Below, one piece after another: positions 1-11,884 of a stretch of DNA of 64,000 nt. A program made the position numbers and the translations under genes. Source of the stretch: Ancylostoma caninum. Its lineage: Eukaryota > Nematoda > Chromadorea > Rhabditida > Ancylostomatidae. The stretch covers positions 248,001 through 312,000 of the forward strand of contig JBAJFG010000024.1 of assembly GCA_037903475.1 (NCBI GenBank), in the 5' to 3' direction. How positions within the stretch are numbered: the stretch's first letter is position 1; every line of letters starts with the position of its first letter. The notes beneath the pieces were generated by a model. It searched no databases. It had not been told where the DNA came from and saw nothing but the letters and a program-made list of their open reading frames with translations.

Positions 1-1700
1 ACAATTCAGGTCCAAAGAGTGGAAAAAGCAGCCAAATTACATGGGTCAAGTGGTTAGAAGGTTTGGACGCAATCTTAGCCCCGCACGAACTTTTTCGGGC
101 ATTAAAAAAAAGAAAGACAACATGGAAGGGAACACCCGCTGTCCTCTGTACGCGCAGCAATAGTATAAAGTCCATCAAAAGTGGTGTCCTTGACGCGAAG
201 AGCAAACATCGCATGTGGTCGAGCGAAGGACGAGAGAGGGGCTGGCCATTAGCGCAAGTGCCACACCGTTAGTCATTTATGGCAGCTGGTACAGCGCACG
301 TTAGGAGGGAACAAGTTCGGGGGCTCCACAGCTAAGGTCACTGCTTTGAACTGATCTCAATAATATTAACGTTAACGGCCTTGACAACGTTAACTTCCCT
401 AAAGAGAAGAGCTGGCGCAGATGTCCAGCCGAGAACACTGATGTGGCAGTTGCAGAAGACAGATGTAAATATGTCCAGCCCGAGAGGATACTTAGAAAAG
501 TAAACGCCTAGGTTCGCGATGACTCACAGGAAATGCGCATTAGGCCACGCCCCTAGCCGTAGGACGAGTTGAGTCATCAGTGACGTCATCAGCGGCACTT
601 GTGTCCCTCGTTCACGGCTCCGTTCGCGCATAAGGAACCAACAATGTGTTGAAACGGCGGCGTGACTAAGTCGGAGCATCGCGCAGGAGTGTGGGAAGGT
701 TACGGTTTTGACCAGAGATCCACTCATTCCGAGGGGTGAAGTTGCTAACCTTGAGGGTTTCCAGATTCCAAAAAACTCAAAAAAAAAGAAAAAGGAGAAG
801 GGAAACTAGAGGTTTGCCCTAAAAATCAAGGGAAATCTAGATGCTCCAGCTTTTTGAGCGGTTCTGAAGTGGCTGTGCCGGCGTCGCGCTGCCGGCCATG
901 GTCAATTCAGGGAAGGGCGCTGAATTCGCCAGCTTAAAATGTTTTGAACGACGCTGTCAACGCCGCAGACGCACGACCTATGTATGTTTTGCACTCCATT
1001 CTCGCGAAAACAAGCAAACAGGACGAAGCGGGGCTTCATAACGTGGACAGCAGTACCTCTTTTACAAACAAAATATGAGCGGGAGTACTACAAGAAGCGA
1101 AACCTTTTGATAGCAGAGCAGATTTACAGAAACCTTGTCGTCGATTTGGCGGAATTTTTGATGCTGAGAAAGTGAAAATGGCGGCAGCCACGTCATGTCA
1201 AGCAATTGCTGCAACTTACTCACGAATTTGCCGAGATTCTTGCATATCAGCTCAAAGAAACTTGCACAAGGACCGCTACGAAAAGGATGTGAAAGAACCG
1301 CACGGAAAGCCCAAAAATGACCCCCAACAGGGGATGCTTCTTGCAGAGGCTCCTTTGTATCCTATTACAAAAAACCTAAAGGCTTCGACGAACTTGCTGA
1401 ATTAATGTGCACCAAAATTCAGAAAATTCGAGAAACTTCTAGGTTTTTCACCGACCCCAATCAAAAGCAGCATGTCCCGTAAATTCAGAAATTAAATTCT
1501 GCCCTACGATTCTCATAGAGATTCATCAAAAAGTCCTGCGATTCTGTCGCAGCACTACCACAAGTTATTTCCAAAAAAAAAAAAACTAAAAAACTCCACA
1601 AAAAGGTTCGTAGAACATTCGGACCATAAAGTTGTTGTCGGTTGTCCAATATCTCTGAATGCTTCTTGATATTGGTTTGCGTATAGGATGCTTATTTTCA
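1..1700. other. no supported gene; intergenic
   Basis: Short open frames occur on both strands, but none has convincing splice sites, a signal or a recognisable domain. A small direct repeat (ATGTCCAGCC followed by CGAGA-like sequence) occurs twice near 420 and 470. The sequence is otherwise unremarkable AT-rich nematode-type intergenic DNA. Confidence 0.5.
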
Positions 1701-1710
1701 GTGCTTAGTA

Positions 1711-1720
1711 TTTATTTATT
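1711..1720 (-). terminator. poly(A) signals, reverse strand
   Basis: On the reverse strand this stretch carries two overlapping AATAAA hexamers. It lies about 80 bases beyond the stop codon at 1802-1804 of the proposed last exon of the Gly-Tyr-Pro-Pro repeat gene. It supports that exon as the 3' end of the gene. Confidence 0.45.
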
Positions 1721-1801
1721 TCTCATCAGCTATAAGTTGCGCTAGAAGAGATCATACAATTGTTGAAATTGGGCTTGATTCTTTTTATAGTGGTGTCTGT
1801 A

Positions 1802-3950
1802 TCAAGAGAGGGAAAATCGAGAGAAGGTGGACAGCGTTGCAAATTGAAGAAATCTGTGCTGTGCCGCTATTTCAAAACAATGCAAGGAATGCGAGATGGG
1901 AGGGGATGAGCGTGAGGGCGAAGGATTCAGCCATCGGCCTGCGGCGGCCATCGATAAGCCGTGAGGACCTGCAGAAGAAGTAGATGTGCGCACGGGCAAA
2001 CACCGCGAAGCATAGGAGAAGCACAATAAACTATTGATTACTTGTAGATGATGGTAAATTAGTAATCACAGTAGTAATAGTAACATTTATGCGCGAAACA
2101 AGCATTGAGTAGAGCGGAAATCTCCAAATATGCCAACCTGATCCATGGTGTCCTCCATGCTGCGGAGCTTGGTGTCCAGAATAGTTCATCCCCTGATTGT
2201 ACTGTCCTTGCTGAGGATAGCCGGGCTGCTGTTGAGGAGGGTATCCGGCTTGTGGCGGGTAGCCCATACCACCTTGAGGAGGATATCCGCCAGCGCCTTG
2301 AAATGATGTGTTTGCACCGTGCGGTGGGTAACCAAGATTAAAGCCGATTGGCGGAGGCACACCTTGATTCGGGGGATAACCGCCGCCGGGTTGCGGCATT
2401 CCTGGATATCCTCCTTGTTCTGGCTGGGGCGGATATCCTCCGTGTGGAGGATAGCCTCCGGAAGGTGGGTATCCTCCCTGTTGCGGTGGGTAGCCTCCTT
2501 GAGCGGGTGGGTATCCCCCATGAGCAGGTGGGTAACCGCCTTGTTGACCACCGTAGGAGTTGTAACCAGCGTTTCCTGGCCCAGATTGGGGTGGATATCC
2601 ACCCTGGCTGTTGTTGTAGTAGCCCTGGTTCATGTTACTGCCTTGGTCTTGTTGCGGTTGCTGTTGACCTCGACCCGTGACTTGGCCGAGCTTGTTCTCC
2701 TGAAAAAGGTTCGATGTGATCAACCTTGACAACAGAATTTCATAGTGAAATGATTAAGCAGTATTGATTTCCGCTGCATAGGTGGTAATGGAAGATGAGA
2801 GGAATCTCCTTATGGATAGTAGTTAAGAGGTGTGCTGATAGGGGAGAAAGTTTGCTGTTACGCAGCTTACCCAGGGTGAACTTAATGACGAATAGTATGT
2901 CAGAAAACTCTTTTGTATCCAGCAGAAAGTAAAAGAAATACCAGATTTCCTCTGCAAACTTTTAGTTTGAAAGCATGAAAGCGGAACGAGGATCGATCGC
3001 ACCATGAAATTTGTTACAAATCATATTAGAAACGGAAATATTTCATGAAATGCTTCATGACTGCTGAGCCTCCGAAACATTGCTATTCAGTAGGCAGTTT
3101 TCGGTCGGTATGCTTAGGCAGATGCCAGTTTGGCGACTTTGCTAGTACCACGAGAACAACTTCTGGCATATAATAATTTACTTGGGAACAAATGAATAGA
3201 AAAAAGTCGAGTAATTTGACCAACAATTCAGATATAGGGTAAAATACTGGAAAATATTTTCGAGAAAGACAAAACCCCGCAGCTGCCCTTCCTCCAAAAC
3301 TGAGTTTCTCTCTCTTTTTCGAACATTCGAAAATTCAACTTATTCAAAGTCGAATTCTCGAATTCTATAATAATACGTCTTATAAGCTGCCCAATACTAA
3401 CTATACTCAATAGAAGAACTTTTTAGGGACTAGTGCTAGGATTTCTAGGTAACACAAGCCACTAAAGGTTTTGGCGTTGCCCATGCATTATGAGAGAGCT
3501 AACGCTCGGAATAAATGCATCGTCGTCATATTTCCGCTGTTTGCTATGAATATTTACCTGTTCAAGCTGTAATTCTAGAAATGAATAAAAAATTTTCGGA
3601 ACTGTAGCAAAACATCCAGCAGTTCGATTAGGAAAAATTTATAAGCGTCAATTTGGAAGGGAAGCCCAGAATCATCCCAAAAGTTATGTTTCCTGCCAAG
3701 GAAAGCCATAGATCGCAATTCGACAGTGATAGGGCAGAGCAAAACGACGGCTGAGGCCGTCCGTGAATAGTATGTGTGCAAACACGGACGCTGCGACTCA
3801 TCCATGACCATAGATAGCAAGCTGCGAAAACATCGGCGCAAAAGGGCAGTTGTTGCTGGCGAAAGGGAGTTCAGGACGGAGCACACAAGAGTTCAGAAGA
3901 CTCACCAGGACGTCCTGGATTCCGGACATGACGAACTTCTTGAGCGACAT
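1802..3950 (-). CDS. Gly-Tyr-Pro-Pro (GYPPQ) repeat protein, 2-3 exons
   Basis: Family not recognised. Exon 1 (3950 down to 3906) starts [15 protein letters not shown] and ends at a perfect GTGAGT donor in phase 0. Exon 2 (2699 down to about 2138) follows a TTTTTCAG acceptor and begins [11 protein letters not shown] in phase 0. It then holds roughly twenty [17 protein letters not shown]-type units, rich in Gly, Pro, Tyr and Gln, and ends HHGSG. A donor at 2137 in phase 1 fits an acceptor after CTTCTTCTGCAG, giving exon 3 (1968 to 1802; [11 protein letters not shown], stop at 1802-1804) with poly(A) signals at 1711-1720. Alternatively exon 2 reads through to a stop at 2031. Intron 1 is about 1.2 kb. 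Such repeats form flexible low-complexity tails in several unrelated families (XYPPX proteins, penta-EF-hand proteins, scramblases), so the function is open. Exons 1 and 2 are well supported, exon 3 less so. Confidence 0.7.
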
Positions 3951-4603
3951 TTCGGCAGTGGACCGAGGCAATGGATGGATCGATGTGTTGGGATCGGGAG
4001 CTGAGCGGTGTGGTTAAATACAACGACGATGATGATGACTCACACGACAACAGAGGGCGGAGCTGCGGAGGAGAAGTGGTGAAAGTGAAGCCACGGTGAA
4101 GTGCATGATGCGGATGAGACGCGGAAAAAATAGCTGGCACCAGACTGAGTCAGCGTCTGACGAAAGATGAGCTCCGGATACTATAAAGCCGTCTTAAGGC
4201 TTACTCACAGCTGGGTAAGTCTCGTGCGCGCTCCTGAGATTTTTCGGGAGGCTCACAACTCCAGAGAAATTTCGAAATTCAACAGAGCTTCCAGAAAATT
4301 CCCTACAAAATCTATATGGCTACGTTTATTTTCCGTCTACACCAGTCTTTTGAACAAAGTCTGACGAAATCTAAGCCTTCTTGAACTATCACAAGACTTC
4401 TACAGGGAGAGTTGGGAGTTATTGTACCATGGACCAATTATTTTTCCCTTACAATCCCATGCTTTGGCAGGGTTTTTCCTCTATCAAGTAGCGGAAAGAA
4501 TGAAGTTATCTCAAGATAACAAGGATCTTCACCTGTTTCACAACAATTGACCTCACAACAGATTACCGAAAATTTTCACTTCTTATGGCATTTTGCAGCG
4601 TGC
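3951..4603. promoter_or_regulatory. probable upstream region of the GYPP-repeat gene
   Basis: No gene is seen here. This is the 5' flank of the reverse-strand gene starting at 3950. A TTTATAG motif occurs on the reverse strand near 4182, but I cannot show that it is a TATA box. An alternative open frame upstream of the start (to 4140) has no coding character. Confidence 0.25.
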
Positions 4604-4714
4604 GGAGAGTTACATCTGGAAGTGGTGGTAAGCACGAGCGCTGCGATTGGCCGTTTCATTAGAATGACCAATCGCAGGACACGATCCTACCCACCTTTCC
4701 AAATGTAACGCTCC
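4604..4714. repeat. 111-bp foldback (MITE-like hairpin)
   Basis: Two arms of about 55 bases face each other with almost no spacer. GGAGAGTTACATCTGGAA at the left pairs with TTCCAAATGTAACGCTCC at the right, and GCGATTGGCC pairs imperfectly with the central GACCAATCGC. The whole unit could fold into one long hairpin. No target duplication is visible, so it is classed only as a foldback or MITE-like repeat. Confidence 0.65.
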
Positions 4715-6450
4715 AAACAGCAGTCTACCAGCAAAATCCGCTTGTATTGCAAGTGATATTCCTTCTTGTGCCATGACAGAATTCATAAATATTCTAAGGA
4801 CAGTCTAAACTTCCCGCGCTTCCAAAAAGAACAGGGTTCCCTGAAAATGTGATATGTCTCGTTTTCCTTGCCATCAACTGGCATCGCTGACTAGTATAGG
4901 TGACGAGCCATCCGTTCATGCAGAGTACACATACACATTCTCGCCTGGAATACTCGTCCATTCCAAGTTAGCGGATAGGACGCAACATTCCCAGAAACGC
5001 TAGTGAATTCCACGGCTGAACATATGGAGACCTGGCCTGTTTTGTTATTCAGGAAATTGCTTCTAAGAGGAAGGATATCAACTTTCGCAGCTGCTCGAAT
5101 ATCAGCCACCAAAGGATAAAGAATGGTGACAGCTGGTCATTGTCTCGGGAACAAATACGAAAAAGGGAACACTTCAAGGTAATTTTCTAAGTTTGTATTA
5201 AAATGCAAAAGTTGGGGTGTAGAGCACGGACAGCTGGCGAAAAGCCATGCATGTCAGCAAAATAATCGATGTTTCTAGCGAACACGTCATTTTTTGAAAG
5301 TTCGAATCACTTGCAGCCGTTCACTATCATTAGGAACTCGCTGTGTTTAGATTATTCGAAACCAAAAAATATCCTACAGGGTTACGTCGCTAGCATAAAT
5401 TATTAATATGAAAGCTACTCATGATTTGCATATCAAAGGAAATCTCTATTGGGCTCCCAGGATTAATCGCTCTGTAGAGGTAAAAGCTCATTCTTCCATG
5501 GTGACTCATAAGTTTTGGAAACCCTTGATTTCCTTAAAAAAATCCTCCCGGTCCTCATATCTGCTCTCCCTCCCCTCCTCCCCAAGTTCTCGATATTCCT
5601 TTGTGCGCTTTGGGTCGCTGATAGAAAAATTCATTCTCGTTTCCGTAGTTCCTTCCGAACAGTCAAAAATAGAATTGTGGATAAATATTATAATTACCAC
5701 AGAAGCACCATGCGAATAAGTTTACAATTCGGATGTTTGACGAAGACAGAGCAAGACAATCTTCTAGGAATGATAAAGAGGCATTCTGATCTCTCTTATT
5801 TTCAAGCATTTGAATTTTTCGGGTCCAGCCCTACATGAATAATCAAATGAATTGAGTTATTCGATTTTTATTCGGTCTTACGTATGGGTAGCCAAGTATC
5901 CTACACGCAATTGTGTGCCCCCCCCCCCCAGAAACTCAGGGTTACTTTGGTGTGCAGATGAGGCTACGAATGGTACAGACTGTCCAGGACATGCTTTTTC
6001 ATCTTGACTTTAATTAGCCAAAACGTAGTGTTTGTGTCCTCAGCTGCCCTTGTCACTACATGCGTGTGTCCTTCGAATAGGCGACAGGCTGAGTTCTGGA
6101 CTAAACACTGGTTGAGGGATGTAGGCCATCGTTTTTTTACTTGCTTCAGCAGCCGGTCATGCCGTTAGCATGGAGGTTGTCCTAGTTGCATTGGACATCG
6201 AACGCAGACATGAAGTCGTGGGAATAAAAGCCGGGATCGCATCCGTTACTAGGTACCAGAGATAACAGGAGTTCCAAACACTAACTTGTTAACGAATAAA
6301 ATTCAAATTTTCCATAATGAATATTTGGAGACTGATATTAAAAACCAGGAACTAAATATATCCTTGATACGAAATTTTTGTTTGTTATATTTCCCCACTC
6401 CCACCTCCTCCCAAATTCGTCCGCCACTCTCGCTGATAGCAAATCTCCAA
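4715..6450. other. no supported gene
   Basis: Only short random open frames are present. A run of about 13 C residues occurs near 5921-5934. Nothing else stands out. Confidence 0.45.
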
Positions 6451-6610
6451 CCCGGGCTAGGATTCGTGGGACGCATAACCAAGCGAAACCAGCCTAGCAA
6501 ACCAACTTTCACATTCTGAGTCTCCTATCATTGAATAGTCTGTAGGATAACCACATACACTAACCGTCGCTGGTTCGCGTTGTTAACATTCCATGAATCC
6601 CAGCCCTGGG
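6451..6610. mobile_element. MITE, family A copy 1
   Basis: The ends are imperfect inverted repeats: CCCGGGCTAGGATTCGTGGG at the left and, read on the other strand at the right, CCCAGGGCTGGGATTCATGG. The same terminal motif bounds a shorter element at 26568-26694, so this is a family rather than a chance palindrome. There is no coding capacity. A short tail of AAACAAATAAATAAAC-type sequence lies downstream near 6775. Confidence 0.6.
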
Positions 6611-9540
6611 GAAAAACATAAATTGCAAATCACAAGTGACGTCCTTTTCCCCCCTGGTCATTGTCCCATGCGCGTTTCGTTTGACTTATTTGCTCCTATA
6701 ACACTGTTCTGAATACGTCATACCGATGGTGCAATGAATAAATTAGTTAATTAGGCCAATAAACTAGATAAACAAGCAAACAAATAAATAAACAAAGTCT
6801 GGTTAACATATGGAGCGCGAATCAATCGCTTTAACTGAATCAATGAAGCGCATAATCTGCGAGGTTAGCTATTTGTTCACTCCATTGTATATTTTCAAGC
6901 TAGAGAGTCAGACGGTCAACAATGAAATTTGAGTGTAGTAATCCAAAGTAAAGCACTTGTAAAGTAATTGAAAAGTCTTAGACTCAGTATTCAATAGAAT
7001 AAATATAATTCGCATAACCACGTTTCTCGAAACTTACCGACTTTTTTACATGGATACCAAAGCATATTGGGAACTCCAAAAAAGCTTACATTGCGTTTCC
7101 AGAGGTGCTCCCATCCTCAACATTCCCATATGTAGTTGGGAAGATAGCTAGCTAGCTTTGCATTTCTTTAAAAACAGAATGCATGGCATTGTGTCATTAA
7201 AATTAATTTCTGATTCTGTTAGTTCTCGTTCGGAGAGATTCCGCAGACAACCCATGGTGATAGTACTGGCCTTCATTGTTTTTTGTTCTGCTATTCTGGT
7301 ACTCCATGAGCACCAAATTCCTCACATAAATAAACAAAAATAGGTATGAGGAAACTTTGGAACGATGCCAACACAAGATGTAAGGAATTTGTTGAAAAAT
7401 AGGTAGAAAGAAAAATGAGCAGTGGAAGCAGTGTAAGGAAAATTTTGCTAGCCTGTGCAGATTGGGAGGCCAGTTCTTAATTTATATAAGAACTACAGCT
7501 CGAGTAACTACAAAAATTACAAAATTGCAAGGCTTTCAAAAGAATTCGAAATGAGCGAAGGGAGGCGAACAGTCGTTGGAAGGCTTTACACAACGCGAGA
7601 CAGCGTTTCCCAAACGTTTCCCTCACGGTGGCCCAAAATAAAACGATGCACATCCATCCTGAGTTGGTTGATTATTGGATTTACATTATCGTTAGTGTCA
7701 GTCGCATAGCCAACCAAGCAGAAGTCGATGTGCATCTTTTCATCCAAGGCTCCAAGGCTATTTCATGGTAGGCGTTTGAAAAACACTAGGTACTGGGTGA
7801 GCGTGCTTACTCTAGACGCCTCCCGATTGCTCCCCATAAGGCTCACTTCAAACCCTGGAGGAAGCCTTAACAAATGCAACCAAGTTGTTTAGTTGTTTAA
7901 ATTGCTTTTCTTTGATCGTAATTGAGTCTCCTTCTCAATCTCATCAAACAGGGGAGCACAAAAACCCTCAAAGTGCAGAATATTGCGTTTTTCAAAACCG
8001 CCAGGTGATACGGAACTTTTTCCTCTCGCCAATATTCGTTAGCCGCGAACAAGTACAGACTTCCTACAATACGGCTGGTGCAGGCTGTGAGAGTACAATC
8101 GGGCACATTTTTTTAGATGTTTTAAGGGATCTCTTTGCAAAACGAAGTTGCATGGACTAATGGAAGTCAGCTTGCACTATGGCACTATTCGTTTTTGCAA
8201 GTGCCGAGAATTTTTTAGTGTATTACGACTACGGCGTTGACACAAATGAATAAATAATAAGTACAGCAAAGGGCGACTGTCAGCTACAGTTAGATAGGTA
8301 GTGTTAGCGAGAAGAGTGAGGAAGAGCCATAGGAGAATGAGACCCGTGATATCAATGGAGTGAGTGATACGCAGGCAATTGGAACGCCAAGAGGAAGGCG
8401 GCCCAACGCGTGCAACTGAGTCCGGATCGCTGAAGTCACCCGTACCCTGGGAAGAAATGGGGAGTCCTTGCGCACCCACAGATGCCATCATTGTCTTGCA
8501 AGTTTCCTATCTTACTGCAGGGCTAAGTAGAATTTCACATTTGCCATTTGTTCACTTATCGTTACATTTTTTGTACATATAAAGGTGAAGAACATACAGT
8601 CTTTAGTGAGAGACAGTGAGGTGTAGATTTACCATTAGGTTCATGGTTTCCAAGGGACTTGCCATCACCAACATAACTATCTTACTGCCAAGATGATGGC
8701 GCAGATTTTGAAAGATTACGTGTTAACACTAACTTCTTTCTCACATAAAGTGAACGGCATCGTATTGAAAGTTAGGTTTAAGCGGAGTAGAAAATGAAAG
8801 CACGAATTTGAATGGAGCGCAACTAATAATAGTAGGGTATTTGAACCCTATGCGTTGCAGGAAAAAGGACAGACCGACAAGCACTCCAGACGCGGTCCAG
8901 ACGGAAGGAAGGCGACAATGTATGCGGCATCGCGGCTGCTCGCGTGAGTCGCACGCGTTTCTCATTCACGGTGTTCCTTCCATACTGAACTTTCATAGAA
9001 AGAAACATCCCTCCAAAACCGCGAGCGTACGTCTGACGGACGCAAGGATCTAGCATAAATGGTTCTTCAAGAGCAAATTTGTTGTTGATGTGTATTTAAA
9101 TACACATAAAAAGTGAGAGTTGTGTGCGATCGAAAGGCTCGCGTGCATTCCACCTGCGTTTGGCTCCGACATTCGTGCGCTCCAGCCCATCCTTCATCAT
9201 GTAGCCGCACATCTCAAGCATGCACGCATTAGGTATAATTTGCGCCATATCCCTCCGAACGACGCTTTGCACAAACATCTTTCGAAATATATTAAAGGAT
9301 AAAAATTTTAAGCTCAGGGTGATAACTGAGGAACAACTAGGCGCTTGCGTCAGTCCTATTGCCAAAGGACTATCAGATCACTTTAGAAGAGTCAGGGACA
9401 CAGTAAACAGTAGTGAATGTCTGTGAAGAGAGTGAGTTCATGTGATCAAATGGAGTGAGTACATGCGATCAAAAATGGAAAATCCCATAATATAGAGCAT
9501 GAAGGATTGAAAGCTTGAGAAAATTTCAGCAAACTATAAT
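6611..9540. other. no supported gene
   Basis: No convincing exon or repeat boundary was found on either strand. Open frames are short and lack consistent splice sites. The stretch at 8800-9050 is more GC-rich than its surroundings and could be an unrecognised repeat. Confidence 0.4.
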
Positions 9541-9579
9541 ATTTAGTCGTGGATCTTTGTAGTTATCCGGCACCGGTTC

Positions 9580-9816
9580 ATGGGTATTTCCGGGAATGAC
9601 CTACCCACTCTTTTGAAATGGATGAGATTTGTACTTAAGAATAAGGATTCGTTGCTGCAGCTACTTGTCCCTCCCACTAATGACAAGTACGTAAAACTAA
9701 AGATAGCAAAAGAACACACAATTTGCTCGAGAAACTCCACCACTTTGGGTGAGTGGGAAGCTTCGAACATTCCAGGGTTCAAGAATACCGGCACAGAGCT
9801 GGAATTCATGAAATGA
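9580..9816 (+). CDS. small uncharacterised ORF, 78 aa (doubtful)
   Basis: An ATG-initiated frame of 78 codons begins MGISGNDLPTLLKWMRF and ends GTELEFMK. It is mixed polar and hydrophobic with no recognisable domain. A GTGAGT occurs inside it near 9748, so it could instead be an exon ending there. The opposite strand is also open across this stretch, which lowers confidence. I do not recognise it. Confidence 0.2.
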   Translation: MGISGNDLPTLLKWMRFVLKNKDSLLQLLVPPTNDKYVKLKIAKEHTICSRNSTTLGEWEASNIPGFKNTGTELEFMK

Positions 9817-9827
9817 TAGCCAAGCAA

Positions 9828-10965
9828 ACCAACGATAATTAGCGCTACTATTTAGTTATGGTATACATTGTAGATCAGAAGAAGCTATGCTAGAAGACGC
9901 AGGACCTGAAAGTTGGTTTCCTAGCCTGGTTTCGCCCGGTTATGGGCCCACGAGTTCTACTCCATGATGCCGTACTAGAGGTTACGAACTCGTCTTGGAA
10001 AGCAGGGTGGTTAGAGGTCACGCCGTCGACGTGACCTCGGCAGAAGTGGCGACGAAAATGCAGGAGTGCGCGATATTTGCGGAGGAGTCCCATCGACTGG
10101 GCGACCGTCGATCGAATGATCGCCATGCAGAAAACGACAACAGCTGAGAAGAATTGATGGCGGTCCGTCGCTCCCAAACTGTGTAATGTCGCAAAAAAAG
10201 GCCAACATGTCTCATACCCTGCATGAATTGACGTTAATTCCCCACATACAAAAGTTGTCATTCAAGCTTCTCTTTAGGATTTTTTTCGTACGAAATTAAA
10301 TACGGCAATCTTCTTATGCCATCGTGGGAAGAAAGTGTGAATAGTGTGCTTAGGTCCATGCTTACATTCAATTCTGCTCTTCAGTGGTTTGACGCAATCG
10401 ATACTTCGTAGAAATGTGATCAGTGTAAACGAGCTGGCGTCAGCGAGCACGTACCAACAAAATGTGATCTCAAGAATGCATGAACTTGTTAGTAAGAGTA
10501 TTATCAAAAGGGGATTCAGATATAATAGGCTAAGAAAAGGTCAGTGAAAAAGACGCAAATTTCTGTAAATAATAGCAATGTTCTCCCTGGCGAAAAGTTT
10601 GGGTTGGATTCCATGTAAATGGTCAGAGGCTTCACCCTAGAAGTCCATGCCTAGGCCCAAACCTAAACCCAATGAGCGTTCACCCAAACGAATGAAAACA
10701 ACCCTTTAAGTGACTAATTACATGTGACTTGATCTATTTGTTTGGTCTCCTGAGTCAAGCGCGATCTCAAGCGCAACAAAATAGATAAGGGGCCAACCGG
10801 AAGGCCCGAAATTGAGCAAATCAAGAAGCGTCATCTGCTGATAAACCACTCTTATCGAAGATCGAAAAGGGATTACACAACAAGGATGGTCCAATTTGCT
10901 TGTTTGATAAACAGAACACTAAAATTTTTTATGAACTCATGAGAGGTTTTACTCAGTAACGCCTA
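9828..10965. other. no supported gene
   Basis: Several overlapping frames of 65-123 codons are open at 9890-10261 on both strands, because the stretch is GC-balanced. None has a coherent splice context. Nothing else is recognisable. Confidence 0.35.
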
Positions 10966-11262
10966 TCACATCTTCACAAGGAGATTTTGGACTAACGGCA
11001 AGCACAGAACATTCCTGGGGGCGTCCATCAATTCTGTCTGGGTAGATAGATCTTCAACGGTATCTTCATCCGACGAAGTGTGAATTCTATCCATTTCTAG
11101 TCTGTGCTGCTTGTTAATAAAGCACCCCATAATTCGACGAACGACAGATACTGAGCGATTTTTCGACTGAGCGGCTCTATTGCATTCACAGTTCATCCGA
11201 AACGACTGGGGCGATGACGCGGTTGGAGGATTCAGAGGCAGCGCGTTCGACTTGGCAGCGTA
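10966..11262 (-). CDS. candidate terminal exon or repeat-derived ORF
   Basis: The reverse strand is open from just after a stop near 11263 to the stop at 10966. It encodes a hydrophilic stretch including RRIMGCFINKQHRLEMDRIH, then an acidic run (SSDEDTVEDL), ending NLLVKM. The amino-acid mix looks like real coding sequence, and it could be the last exon of a reverse-strand gene or a fossil of a high-copy hookworm repeat. No good acceptor is visible upstream and no family is recognised. Confidence 0.3.
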   Translation of the reverse strand, partial: YAAKSNALPLNPPTASSPQSFRMNCECNRAAQSKNRSVSVVRRIMGCFINKQHRLEMDRIHTSSDEDTVEDLSTQTELMDAPRNVLCLPLVQNLLVKM

Positions 11263-11380
11263 CGCCTATTCGATCAGATCTTATCTTGGTATTTGATTGC
11301 TTTTTTTGAATATTTATGTTCGTTTCTATCGCTTTAACACGTTTACTAGAACCTCCGCTCCATCCGGTGAGTTTTTTCAG

Positions 11381-11467
11381 AAGTTTTATTCCAAACAGCT
11401 GATCGTCGGCCTCGCCATTGCCGCGCTGTGTTTCCTCGCCGTTCCTGAGGGATTGTACGTGATGTAA
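11381..11467 (+). CDS. candidate last exon, C-terminal membrane segment
   Basis: After GTTTTTTCAG at 11371-11380 the frame encodes KFYSKQLIVGLAIAALCFLA followed by VPEGLYVM and a TAA. The middle is a clear hydrophobic, membrane-like segment, and an AATAAA lies within about 30 bases of the stop. Together these suggest the 3' end of a forward-strand gene. Oddly, a GTGAGT donor-like motif sits immediately before the acceptor (11368), only 13 bases from the exon start. Earlier exons were not found. Confidence 0.35.
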   Translation, partial: KFYSKQLIVGLAIAALCFLAVPEGLYVM

Positions 11468-11884
11468 ATCGCTCTATTTCAACTCTAGCAACAATAAAAT
11501 AGAACCACAATCTGGATTTACTTGGCAACTTTCTGAGTAAAAAGTAGACTCTGCACCTAACAACAATTGCTTCTGTATCCATTAACCTCTTGTATTACGT
11601 GAATCAGTTATGGTTTTTGCTACCGTGCCCCACATGTAATAAAATAAACTGCACCGAGTTTCCCTACTTAGCCTTATACCACTTTACCGATATCCAATCC
11701 TGGCATCACTTATGAATTCGTATGACGACCTACGTTTAAAACAAGACTCACTAATTTGGATAATCTGTGCTTTGTACTACTAACACGCACGTAATAAAGT
11801 ATTCCGATACGTATTCGTTAGTAGCAGCAAGTTAACATTAAGATGTGTATGTAGCTAGAACGAGAACCATGCAAAAGCTTAATA

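Noticed and set aside
2105..2729. Forward-strand ORFs of 78-136 codons
   Set aside because: They are shadows of the GYPP-repeat exon on the reverse strand.
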